Positions 1 through 10,750 of a stretch of 64,000 nucleotides of DNA are shown here, in pieces. The DNA comes from Eutypa lata (taxonomy: Eukaryota; Ascomycota; Sordariomycetes; Xylariales; Diatrypaceae), in NCBI GenBank assembly GCA_022661535.1, contig JAKULF010000011.1, forward strand, positions 1,612,001 to 1,676,000, read 5' to 3'. Each line of letters begins with the position of its first letter. Within the stretch, counting starts at the first letter, position 1. Both the position numbers and the translations under genes were made by a program. The notes beneath the pieces are model-generated. The model was not told the origin of the DNA. It ran no database searches and worked only from the letters and a program-made list of their open reading frames with translations.

Positions 1-393
1 CCGCGCCTCCCGGAACTGTGAGGTCTCGACATCGAGAAGCTTCGCGAAGTACCGCGAGTGTTGCCGGAGCTGGGCCCGGTCGACGCGGAAGGCGAGACGG
101 ACTCGGGCCGCGCTTGGCGGTAGAGGCGGAGCTTGGCCGGTTAGTCTAGCGTTGGTGGTGGTGGTGGTAAGGTTGGCCTTCCGGGCTGCGGCGGTGGCAG
201 CCTTGAGCGTGCTTTTTGACGTCTCGAATGTTACGTCTAGCAGGAGATCTCCGGTTGGGTCGATGAGGATCACGTGTGGGAGATCTTGTTGTGTACTGTT
301 GTTGCTGCTGCTGCTGCTGCCGGTGTTGCCATCATGATGCGGCGGTTCGGATGATTGGGACCCGGCGGCTTCGGAGGCGGTGGCGTCGTCCAT
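1..393 (-). CDS. BTB/POZ-domain protein, N-terminal part (runs off the window)
   Basis: The minus strand is open for 131 codons from an ATG at 393-391 and continues past the left edge of the window, so only the N-terminus is present. The protein starts with an acidic, Ser/Asn-rich low-complexity leader (poly-Ser/Asn around residues 28-36). This is followed by a segment reading HVILIDPTGDLLLDVTF and later RLAFRVDRAQLRQHSRYFAKLL. The last segment matches the start of fungal BTB/POZ domains, where an FRVSRxxLxxxSxYFxxLL pattern opens the dimerisation fold. Proteins of this type in filamentous fungi are usually of unknown role; some are Cullin-3 adaptors. The BTB assignment rests on a short motif, and no intron is needed in the visible part. 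Nothing can be said about the C-terminus. Confidence 0.7.
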   Translation of the reverse strand, partial: MDDATASEAAGSQSSEPPHHDGNTGSSSSSNNSTQQDLPHVILIDPTGDLLLDVTFETSKSTLKAATAAARKANLTTTTTNARLTGQAPPLPPSAARVRLAFRVDRAQLRQHSRYFAKLLDVETSQFREAR

Positions 394-1305
394 GCTGCGG
401 TCTGTCTCCGGTGTGAGGCAATACCTTGAATATGCGAGTAGAGGTGGTCATCAGCTCTGTTAATACTAAATTTTATATGGTAGATTCAATGACGGTGTTT
501 TTTAATGTGAGTATTTTGGTCTTGAAGTTCTTGATACTAGATGTTGTAATTGTGAGAAGTATGTAGCTTTTACCATGTGCATACGTACATATGTGGGGTG
601 CACCGGAGTTGTCTTTCTAAGCAGCCTTGAGCGCCGACATCCCTATAAAAGGTATTCTAATTTGCAACAAAGTGAATGACACTGAAGTAGGGCTTCATAA
701 AATACTAAACATATCTTTCTTTGACGAATGTTTTTACAGTTTCTACCACTGTTTATTGGCTATAAAAATCTGATGTCATAATCTAGTGGCAAGCTGGACA
801 TAAGTAGCGGGGTTCTCTACTCAGATGTTATATGGGTCAGTGTTGATGGTAGTGAGAGTCAAACTCCCAGCTGTTCCTTGATAGCTTCGGCTATAATCAG
901 CAACAAATCTCTTCACTTCTCTTTCATTACATATACTATTAAATGTTCTATGAGGCTTTATATAATCACATGAAATTAGGCCTAAGACAGAATGCACGGC
1001 TAACTACTTAACCGCCTAACAAATCAATGAGATCACGTAATTTCAGCACTTATCAAGATTTGACATCGTCACTCTTTGTTTTATTATATTATCTCCCTTG
1101 AACCGCACGAATCTTCCATGGTCATTGCGCTCTACTCAAACCAACTCCGGTGAGATAGCTAGATAATCTGCCGCTTTGAACTGGGGTTGGGCTAGACATG
1201 TCGAATGTGAACGATGTCCTCAGAGCGCTTCACCTGGGGTTTTCGTCATTATAAGCCATGCCGTCGAAATCCGACATCTGTTGTTCGATATTAGCCTCGT
1301 GTTCA
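394..1305. other. Intergenic, no gene seen
   Basis: Upstream of the BTB gene and downstream of the Ftr1 gene. It is AT-rich with many stops in all frames. I see no coding exon, RNA gene or repeat in it. Confidence 0.6.
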
Positions 1306-2753
1306 CTACTTGCTGTCCTGGGGCACTACTAATGTCGTCTGTTCCGTGGCGCCGGCGGGCCGTTCATTTCGGTGAGCATCTGCGGTTTCTTCGGACGAAT
1401 GCTGCTGGGGGTCGGGGCTAGTCGAACCCTTCTTCGCCTTAAAGAGTGGCCAATTGCCTTTCACCTCGCGGTATCTCATGGCGAAAAAGGAGAGCATGAT
1501 GACGATCCAGTAGACGTTGTATGAGATGACCGATCCGTATGTGGCCGAGTTGGTCCATCCGAGGATGGCGTTGAAGATCCCCCAACCTCCGCCTCCGTTC
1601 AGCTCCGGGCTGCAGCACTAGTAATCACTGTAAACACCGAGTTCTTAATAGGGGGTTGGAATATTCAACTCACATTAACATGCCATACGCTCTTGTCAAT
1701 GTCATATGAACCTGGTCCATCTCCCAATCTGTACAACTCAAGGTTAGTAACTACCTACTTATCTGACCTGCCAAGACGAAAAATCATCCCAGAGAAAGTG
1801 AATCAATGAGATATTTTCAGAGTCTTGCGGTGAAGACACAAGGGATGACGGTGGCGGATGACTTACTCAGCAGCGTCACCACCGACGATATTGTTCCAGT
1901 TTTGTGCTTCAAGATACCATACTCCCCTTGAGAACAACCCGGCGGCGACCAGGTATAGCAAACAGGTCGAAGCGATCAAGAAGTATTGCAACTTGGCAGT
2001 GCTCCCTCCCCTATCGCAAGTTAGAGAGGTACGAGACGTCATCGGGAGAATAGTGCATACTTGTACAGGACATATCCTATAGCGCTACCCACAGCCAAGC
2101 CAACGACCACGGGGAGTGGGAAAGCCGTAGCGGGGGCAGAAAAGGAGACGCCGGCGACGAAGACGACAGCCTCGACACCCTCGCGCAGCACCGTGATGAA
2201 GGGGAGGATGAACATGGCGTATCTCTCGGCGAAGCGCTTGAACCGCGCGCTCCGGCTAATGCTCGCTTTCACGGGAGTTTCGAGAGCCTTGGCCAGCTTA
2301 AGCCTCCACTTCTCCTGCATCTTGCCGACGCGGAGGAGAGCGGCGCCGACCACGCTGATGATGACGGAGGCGATGAGCGCGAACGCGCCCTCGTAGGTGT
2401 ACTCTTTGGTCTCCCACACGTTGCTTCCCGCGGTGTAGAAGGCGGCTATCACTCCAGCGCCAATCGCGAGGCAGATGAAGAAGCCGAGCCCAACTCCTAA
2501 CCATACCTAATGGATCCTCATATTAGATGGGAGAAAAAAAAAAAAAAAGATCACAGGTTGAGATCGGTATACAAGGCAGCTAGAAACATACCTGCTTGAC
2601 GAGGGTCTTATAGACCTTAGGATCTCTATTTGGCCCATCGAGAGTCTGCTTCAAAAACGCCAATAGGACGGACACGATGATGACTGTTTCAAGCGTCTCG
2701 CGAAAGACGACGAGAAAAACAGGGACAGCGAAGACTTTCTCGACGGTAGACAT
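1306..2753 (-). CDS. ftr1: High-affinity iron permease, Ftr1 family
   Basis: This is the plasma-membrane Fe(III) permease of the reductive iron uptake system, working with a Fet3 ferroxidase. Five exons splice into 372 residues, normal for the family: 2753-2592, 2506-2061, 2010-1867, 1728-1674 and 1617-1306. All junctions are GT-AG and keep frame. The two iron-binding RExxE motifs are present: RETLE at residues 18-22 in the first membrane segment and REGVE at 162-166 in the fourth. Other family marks are YEGAFALIA near residue 92 and several hydrophobic segments, followed by a hydrophilic Ser/Thr/Glu-rich tail. The start is the ATG at 2753; an upstream in-frame TTG was rejected. The first motif has Thr where yeast has Gly (RETLE rather than REGLE), as is common in filamentous fungi. 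It lies head to head with the Fet3 gene, which supports the call. Confidence 0.95.
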
Positions 2754-2881
2754 GATTGACCACAAAACTAAGGTCCTAGTTACTCAACCTCTGAAGCAAA
2801 AAAAGATTAGAGTGAGTGCATAGACAAAATGAAGTCTTGGAAGAAATGGGGGGGGGGGAGGTTTGGAGTATTGTTTATCTG

Positions 2882-2890
2882 ATCTGATAA
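2882..2890 (+). promoter_or_regulatory. SreA-type iron-repressor site, ftr1-proximal
   Basis: The sequence ATCTGATAA matches the ATCWGATAA consensus exactly. It lies about 130 bp upstream of the ftr1 ATG and is preceded directly by a second TATCTGAT half. This is a plausible binding site for a GATA-type iron repressor. Confidence 0.6.
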
Positions 2891-4118
2891 TCTTAAGTGG
2901 GACTAAATATCCGGGCGGTAGCGACCCTGCAGATGCGACACTACTACAATAATTATAACAGTATAACAAGTGCCGCCGATCGCGGAATACATGGGTATGA
3001 TACATGAACGAGGCGAGTAGGTCCCCGAGTTTGTATCGTGCCACCTTGTTCAGGGTTGGGCTTTCAGGTCAAGTAATCTAATGGTTACATTTGTTGGACT
3101 AAAGCACCGTTAAACATTCACATCTAGCTGAACCCTGCCTATTCTACTATGTACGTCTTGGACAGGAGAGGCCATCCTGCTTTTGCCGACCAATGAACTG
3201 GCAATTTGATGAAATTTTTTTCCTTCTCCCCCGTCCCCCAAAACGGTTTGCCTGCTATCCATGCTATGTATTTACCTACCCAAAGCATTGTCTTCAAGAC
3301 GAATGTTTCCCGGGGTGCTCCCTGCCTAGTAGCCCATCAAGCTTCCTCAAGCTTTTTAGTAGTTACTCACCCCACAGAATCGGCTACGGAGCTTCTCCAT
3401 TTGCTGTCACCCTAGTTAGTTGGTGTAAGTATGTAGTTACCGCACCACGAAGATCAACAATGTAACTACGAATACGAAACCCCTCCTTCGAGCAGGTGGT
3501 TCAACTCAAAGTTGGGTATTTACTACACACTGAGCTAGAAGAGTACCGGTTGAAGGTGAGGGCGCTTTATAAAAAGAAAAATAAAATAAAGAAAAACGTC
3601 TACAAGAACCGGAGTCCTTAACTACCTAGGTAGCTGTTTTCGTATATCAAAAGCGAGCTGAAATCTTAGTCTCGCAAGGTGAAGGATGCGCCACCATCTG
3701 CATCATCGACCTCGTACGACTGGTTAGACCTGGTTCTATCTAGGCGATCAACCTTTGAGTGAAAGGCTAATATTTACCGAGAGCCCTCACACCAATCAGT
3801 AGCAGCCATCTTTCCCATGTGTAAACGATGGCTTCTGCAGCTACTATACGCCTAACCAACCCACTAACACCCCCTAACATTACATATTCCCGAAACTAGA
3901 GGTACATAATTAGTAGTAATTTTCGGTGTAAATTGTCGGCGACTTGAAATCCATCATCTATACCTACATTATGTGTGTTCCAATCGTACCGTATGTACAC
4001 CATCTCCTCTAGTTAGTTGTTGGTCTAGAGCGACGCCATCATACCTTTTGGTTCCCTCTTAGCCTCTATGAGACTGTGACTACCGACACCCGGCCCTTCC
4101 CTCCCCCACTTTAGTCGG

Positions 4119-4127
4119 ATCAGATAA
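4119..4127 (+). promoter_or_regulatory. SreA-type iron-repressor site, fet3-proximal
   Basis: The sequence ATCAGATAA matches ATCWGATAA exactly. It lies about 500 bp upstream of the fet3 ATG, with the GATAAGATAA cluster 66 bp further on. Confidence 0.6.
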
Positions 4128-4626
4128 GTGAATGTCACACGAATGAGACCGTTCTAAGACAAAAACAATCCCTGTCAGAACCCACACTGATTGATAAGAT
4201 AATCTGCCGGTATTGACCATCCTGGGACAGAATCTCCGTGTCCACATGATAATCAGATGTCCCCCGTTCCCTCCCCCAGCCTCTCTACCTGAGACTACCT
4301 CTTAAGGGGGGCTACCACCGATCTCGGTTTTTCGTTTGGGGCTTCTTATTGGGGAATGGTGGGTAGCGGGGAGCTAGGGACTAGTTAATAAGATTTAAGA
4401 ATAATAATCATATGTCGAGTGTGTTGTGTGTATCGTGCTAAGTAAAAGTAGTAGTAGGCAAGAGTAGGTAGAAAATTCCGGAAGTTTGTTTGTTTGCTTG
4501 CCCACGGACGAAAGATCCTACGTGTACTTAACTACAACCTTTTTTTTTTCTCTCTTCCCGTCAGCGGGCACAGGCTTCAACGACGTTTTACTTGCGTTAA
4601 GAAGCCTTGCAAACACAGTGGCCACC

Positions 4627-6822
4627 ATGCGCGCCGCTGCCCTCGCCGTCTGTGCAGCCGCGCTCTTCAGAAGCGTCGGAGCCGCCACTGTTAGCTACGA
4701 TTTCAACGTGACCTGGGTGACCGCCAACCCGGATAGTGCGTTCGACAGGCGCACCATTGGTATAAATGGACAGTGGCCGCTGCCGCCGATCACCGCCGAC
4801 GTTGGTGACGACATCGTCGTTCACGTCACGAACCAGCTGGGAACCCAGTCGACTTCTCTGCACTTCCACGGCCTGTTCCAGAATGGAACCACTCATATGG
4901 ACGGGCCCGCCGATGTAACGCAGTGTGAGATCGTACCTGGTGCCAGTTTTACCTACAATTTCACCGTATGTCCGAATACCTCATACCTACCTAACCATTT
5001 ACATGAGTCCTTTTCGGTATTGATATTGTGTGATTAGATCAATCAGCATGGGACGTATTGGTACCACTCGCACACACACGGGCAGTATCCCGACGGCCTA
5101 CGGGGACCTCTGATCATCAACGATCCCGAGTTCCCGTTCCTCGATGACTACGATGAAGAGATCGTACTCACGGTGTCGGACTGGTATCACGATCAGATGT
5201 CGGATCTCCTGGGCCCTTTCATCAGCAAGTCGAACCCGACGGGGGCGGAACCCGTGCCGGATGCGGCGCTGTTCAACGACACCCAGAATCTCAACATCGA
5301 TGTGCAGCCCGGCAAGACGTACCTCGTCCGCATGATCAACATGGGCGCGTTTGCCGGCCAGTACATCTGGTTCGAAGGCCACAACATGTCGGTCGTCGAG
5401 GTCGACGGTGTTTATACGAAGCCAGCCGTCGCCGAAATGATCTACCTGTCGGCTGCTCAGCGCTGTAGTTTCCTGTTGACGACGAAGAACGAAACAACGG
5501 AGAATTACGCTTTCGTTGGTAGTATGGACACGGTATGTCTACTTCACTAAGATAGCGTGCTCCCGCGTATGTAGCATTGCCCTGGCTAACGTGTATACAT
5601 AGACACTCTTCGACACGCTGCCGGAAGACCTAAACTACAACGTAACCGGTTGGCTGGTCTACGACTCAGCTAACTCGCTTCCCGAGCCCGCACTGGTCGG
5701 CGAACTAGACCCCTTCGACGACATGACGCTCGTCCCGTACGACGAGCAGGTGCTCCTCCCGGAGCCCACCCGGGTCGTCACGCTCGACGTGATCATGAAC
5801 AACCTAGGCGACGGGGCCAACTACGCCTTCTTCAACAACATCACGTACACGGCGCCGAAGGTGCCGACGCTCTACACGGTGCTCTCGGCGGGCGACCAGG
5901 CGACCGACGCGTCCATCTACGGGTCCTACACGAACGCCTTCGTGCTGGAGAAGGACGACATCGTCCAGATCGTCGTCAACAACCTGGACACGGGCCGCCA
6001 CCCCTTCCACCTGCACGGGCACCACTTCCAGGCGATCTACCGCTCGGAGGAGGAAGCGGGGACGTTCGCGGACTCGGGCGTCACCGAGGCCGACTTCCCG
6101 GAGATGCCCATGCGCCGCGACACGCTGGTGCTGTACCCGGACGGCAACGTCGTGCTGCGCTTCCGCGCCGACAACCCGGGCGTCTGGCTCTTCCACTGCC
6201 ACATCGAGTGGCACGTGGCGTCGGGCCTGATCGCGACCTTCGTCGAGGCCCCCCGCGACCTCCAGGACAGCGGCCTGGAGATCCCGCAGAACCACCTCGA
6301 CGCCTGTGCGGCGGCCGGCAAGGCCACCGAGGGGAACGCTGCCGGGAACTCGATCGATTTCCTGGACTTGGCTGGGGAGAACCGCGCCCCGGATCCGCTG
6401 CCAGATGGGTGAGTTTATTTTATTTTAAAAGTTCTATTTGTTTTTTGGGTTGAGCCATGAAGCCCCCTTTTTTCTTCTTCTCCACTGTTCTAGCTACCTA
6501 TATAGTAAAAGCTATGGTTAGTTGCTAACGCGAGAATTCGCCACGCAGATTCGAAACCCGCGGAAAGGTCGCCCTCGCCTTCAGTTGTCTGAGCGGTATT
6601 CTCGGCGTCGCCGTCGTGGCGTGGTATGGTCTGGTGACGGATCCTAATGAGGAGCGCAGGCGGCTGGGTGCCGAGAGCCAAGGAGGAGTCGGAGAGACAA
6701 CTCCAGGGACCGAGTCGGAAGGATCCACAGAGGTTGCTGCGGCAGGTGCTGGGACCAAGGATTCTACGAAGCCCGTGCTGGTCACTTCTGTCTCGGGAGG
6801 GGGGAGCACGACGGCAACCTGA
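4627..6822 (+). CDS. fet3: Iron transport multicopper ferroxidase, Fet3 family
   Basis: This is a cell-surface ferroxidase that oxidises Fe(II) to Fe(III) with O2 and hands it to the Ftr1 permease. Exons 4627-4965, 5038-5532, 5603-6408 and 6549-6822 splice into 637 residues. The ATG sits in a GCCACCATGC context and opens a signal peptide of about 20 residues. All four copper-ligand blocks are present: HFHG (79-82), WYHSH (121-125), [10 protein letters not shown] (411-420) and HCHIEWH (476-482), with Cys477 as type 1 copper ligand. Leu487 sits at the axial position, ten residues after that Cys. Many N-x-S/T sites fit a secreted protein. The last exon encodes one hydrophobic segment (about residues 553-575) and a short Ser/Thr/Gly-rich cytoplasmic tail, which marks Fet3 ferroxidases rather than laccases. 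The usual QCPIPPG motif reads QCEIVPG here. Confidence 0.95.
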
Positions 6823-7840
6823 GATACCCATATCCCCGAGATGGTTAACAGATGTTATGGATATTATGATACGGAGTTAGTTGGATGGTTTACGGCCAGC
6901 TCTCAGAAGTGTCTAGGGGGCTGGGATGGGCGAGTGCTAAGAGAGAGCCATGAGGTCAAATTTAAAGACGCTGATTATGACGGATGTAACTACCGTATAT
7001 GTATCTAACGATGTTAAGTAGCGTATTATATTATATTGAACAGAATAATTGATGATCCAAACGGTATTTCCAGTCATGTCTACATTTGCATGCGAATGAT
7101 GTCTCCGTTATACCAGAAGAACAAGCCCTGATAGAGTAGCGAGAGGTTAGTCTGGTCGAAGATTGAGACTATCTAGGCTTAAGATGAGTAGTATTAGTAA
7201 AGGATCTTGATGCTCATATATCGGTAATGATGGGTGTATTATGTTTCATCTTATTTCAAACGGTAGAACTTGCCAAAAGATATAAATAAACCTTTGGTAT
7301 TCAGGGGAACTAGTTGTTGACTTGGGCACTAAGATTAACCCAAGGACTCCGGTGGTCCGTTGGTTCTGGAGGCCGTACTGCGTTTGAAACAAAATATTTC
7401 GTAAAATTAGAAATGACATCCCAAGTCCCGGAGAGAAATTTGGATCATTGTCTTGTCTCAACGGTCGCGATGATGCTTTATGACTACGTCAACGACCGCG
7501 TAAATCACAATTGAAATAACAATAAAGATACCCATCTGTAGTGCGCTTACCTACATGTAACTATATGTACTCGAAGCCTGACTCTACGTATGACAATAAT
7601 ATAGCATGGCTTCCTTATTATAGAATCTTTCCCCTTTGCCATGGCGTGGTACCCCAAGGCAACTAGGTGCATTAGTCCTCGACACTACCAATTCACCATG
7701 CAAAGAAACACACATTTCAATGTAGGTACGTAAGGGGTTACAAGAGATTTAGTATGAATTGGCCCAAACTTTTAGATTCACTCTATTCTTTTTTTTATAC
7801 CACTCTACTTGATGATAGCTAGCACTAGTACCCTATTTCT
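6823..7840. other. Intergenic between converging fet3 and lys9 genes
   Basis: This is the 3' region of two converging genes. It is AT-rich with no coding exon that I can support. The polyadenylation regions of both genes are expected here. Confidence 0.6.
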
Positions 7841-10217
7841 CTATGCGACGATCTCCTCCTTGCAGAAAATACCGTATTTCTAAGCGAAGCACACATTAGC
7901 ATGTTGGATCGACCTGTGCTTGTTAGTCAGATAGTGAGTGTTACTTACCTCCTTGAGCTCCTTAATCAAAGGATCATTGACCTTGCTGTTCATCGGGGCG
8001 AGAACACCCTTCTCGGCGAGAGTTCCATCCAGAACTTGCTTGACAGCAACCGCGCACGGGATGCCAACTGGGACCAATTAGCTAAAGTACAAGTATTATT
8101 CATTCGAGTATGAAATACTTACCAAGCTTGGCCATGGCCGAGTAACCACCTGGTTCGGCGCTGCCGTACTCGACAAGAGTTGAAAGCCTGGTCTGCTTGG
8201 TACCATCCTTTAGCTCAACACCGAACTTGTGTTGCAGACTTCGCCGTGTTAGCATTCCACTTCAGAATTGTTGTCATATTAGTGGTACACATAGTCCACT
8301 TACATAACGAGATCCCGTTCTCCCTCGCCGAATTGCATCTTCTTCTCGAGAGTGGCGCAAAGGGTATCTAGTGGGTTTCCTCTCGGGATGGTCTGCAGCC
8401 CAGAATGTTAGCAAGATCTGCTCATAGGAAGTCGCAGCGGCCGCTACAGCTATTATCTCGGGCGAGCAGGAACCTAAAAATATGAATGCTTACCTTCTCT
8501 GAAGAAAAGATTCCAAGCCACTTCAGGCCGCCCAAGATATGATCCCTTTGCTCGTTATCCTTGAAAGCGGTCTTGGCGGAGATGGTCGCGAGGAGGTCAT
8601 TCTCGTCCGACGACGGAGCACCGAGGACCTTCTGCGTGGCCTCCTTCCAAGCGATCGACTCCTTGAAGTAGCTTTGCTCCTCGTCGTTGAGGAAGCCTAT
8701 ATCGACAAGAACCTTGACGAATTCGGGGAAACCCGTGTATCGCAGAGTCCCTCTAGAATCCGTATCAGTAACTCGTATAGACACCAAGCATTGGATCTGA
8801 TGGAATATACCTGATGATAGTTTGCGCCTCGGGGATGTTGTAGCGCTCCTTATATGGGGTAGAGTCCCTGTTCGGATATGCGACGAGAGCAAATCCTTTA
8901 GCCTGGAAGTTAGCATTACAGATCAAAGCAGAATTCGTCCATCGACAGGTGAACTCGCATTCGAGATCACGTCTTCGGGCATATTCTGAGCATGGGTTGC
9001 TTACCAGGGTATATGTGGTATGGCTTAGCGGTCGCCATTAGATCTGTCACCGTCCCATATTAGCTTCTGTTTTTTCCAGAAAGAAGAGGGTTCTTATCCC
9101 CCCTGCCCATGCTAGTTTCAAGATGTGGATTTTCTAGCACCGGAATTTCTTACCTGGACCTGCCACGTTGACAACCTTGCCATCTTTATAGAAGCTAGCA
9201 GCATTTCTCAACGCCAGCAAGACACCGCGGGGTGACCTTGAAACACCAGTGTATTAGCATCATAGGTTCAAAAACTGTCGAGGTACCCGCGATTGGGTTC
9301 TTGGCGACGGTTGCCACCAACGCCACGCAGAGGTTGGCGCTAAATCATGCTTGTGTGAAAGATTATCAGAGGTTCTTACCATGAGAACTTGTAACCCAGA
9401 GGATTTCCAGAGCTCTCCGGCGCGGCTTTAGACTAGTTAGTGGTTGATCATCATTGTATTGGGCAAGGACACCCACGAAGCCCGCCGCAATATGACAGGA
9501 ATGACGTGATCTTTCCTCCTGCTTTGTGAACTTCTTCGATGGTCTTGACAGCGTCTAAAAGGGGTCAGTATTGTGCGTTCGGTTCAGGTCCCATGTTCAG
9601 AAGTCTTACACAGATGATCAATGCCCGGATCTGTAGGAAAGCCAAATGAGTTAGCAATGGATATATAATAAGTAAAGCAAAGCTTCGAGAAAGGGAACCT
9701 TACCCAAACCGATCTCGTTCATGACGGTGATGTCGGCGTCCTTGCACTGCTGGTCGAGCTCCAGCATAGCCGGCGAAACGTAGCTCGTGGTGACGACATG
9801 CTTCTTCTGTCGGATGGCAGACTTGATGACGGTGGCGTGGAAGGTGTAGGGGATCAAGCTGATGACGAGGTCGTGCTTCGCAAGCTCGGCGTCCAGGGCC
9901 TGGTCGTTGGTGACATCGAGCGAGATGGGGACGGCGTTCTTGATACCGACGGAGAGAGACTTGGCGGATTCGAGAGTTCTGCAAGCTGCAGAAATGTCAG
10001 CGGGCTAGCCAATCGTGAGGTATTGTTTCATTCGTTTCGTCGGCTGAGGGGAAAATCATACCAACAGTCACGGTGATACCCGATTCGGAAAGGATATCGA
10101 GGGTCGGCTTCGTGACGAAACCGGCGCCGAGCATCAACACCCTGCAAAAGTATACATTGTTAGTATGGGGCGTGCTGTTAAGGTAAGACAGGTTGCTCCT
10201 TACTTGTGCGATGCCAT
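7841..10217 (-). CDS. lys9: Saccharopine reductase (NADP+, L-glutamate-forming)
   Basis: This enzyme (EC 1.5.1.10) joins alpha-aminoadipate semialdehyde and glutamate to saccharopine, the second-last step of fungal lysine synthesis. Fourteen exons give 449 residues, against 446 in yeast Lys9: 10217-10204, 10141-10062, 9985-9704, 9630-9610, 9554-9477, 9425-9380, 9236-9154, 9043-9005, 8895-8811, 8752-8494, 8392-8304, 8238-8123, 8067-7949 and 7879-7841. All phases agree. Recognisable blocks are the nucleotide-binding LMLGAGFV near residue 8, VISLIPYTFH, VMNEIGLDPGIDHLYAVK, FLSYCGGLPAPE, NPLGYKFSWSPRGVLLALRN, LMATAKPYHIYPG, AYPNRDS, RGTLRYTGFPEF, PRGNPLDTLCATLE and the end YGIFCKEEIVA. The gene is unusually intron-rich, with 14-nt and 21-nt exons. 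Two introns need the second of two close AG acceptors, because the first would give an immediate TAA. Confidence 0.93.
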
Positions 10218-10750
10218 TGTGAGTATATTTGACGAATTTCTGATATTTTTCCAAAGTCCTTTCGTCTGCGGTCAATGGATTACACAATCTTCAAAGACCC
10301 TGTGGTTGTCTGTCGCAGCTCAACTTGGAGGGGTTTGCGGCAGCACTAGCGCTATACTGGAGCTATCCCGTCATCGTTCGAAAATCTTAAGGTGGGGTTG
10401 CTTCCGATGACGGCAAAGGGGAAAAAAACTCTGCAAGTAGTACAGCTGCGATTTCTAACATCCAAGTACATACGTTTGTAGACACTATCAATATTTATTA
10501 TATGTAAAATACCATATTAACACGGTATAATAGCTGGGTGCAGGTGTTGTTATACTAAGGGACTAAAACAAAACGATCGGCTATTTGTGTCTACTTAAAT
10601 AAATCCATAACGTCGCTTAGCATTTATCACATCAATCCAGTTATATTGAACTTCCGCATCATCCATTCATTATACGTAGTTAGTTTTCTAATATGTAATT
10701 AAATACCATCTGCTTGACTTCGCTCCAAATTGTCCTCACCTACAAGAACA
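10218..10750. other. Intergenic, lys9 promoter side
   Basis: 533 bp between the lys9 start and the end of the dehydrogenase gene; both genes are read on the minus strand. It is AT-rich. It must hold the lys9 promoter, but I recognise no defined site. Confidence 0.5.

Larger units (their letters stand above)
2754..4626. promoter_or_regulatory. Shared divergent promoter of the ftr1/fet3 iron-uptake pair
   Basis: A 1.87 kb gene-free region separates the two start codons. It holds two exact ATCWGATAA motifs (listed separately), a GATAAGATAA double GATA site at 4193-4202, and CCAAT boxes at 3792-3796, 3980-3984 and (reverse) 4348-4352. In Aspergillus and relatives, SreA-type GATA repressors bind ATCWGATAA to shut off iron uptake when iron is plentiful, and the CCAAT-binding complex with HapX acts on iron genes. 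That this region works the same way is an inference from the motifs and the genes on both sides. An 11-base G run lies at 2848-2858. Confidence 0.7.

Noticed and set aside
5804..6295. Minus-strand open frame of 163 codons inside fet3
   Set aside because: Shadow of the GC-rich fet3 coding strand; the plus strand carries all copper motifs.
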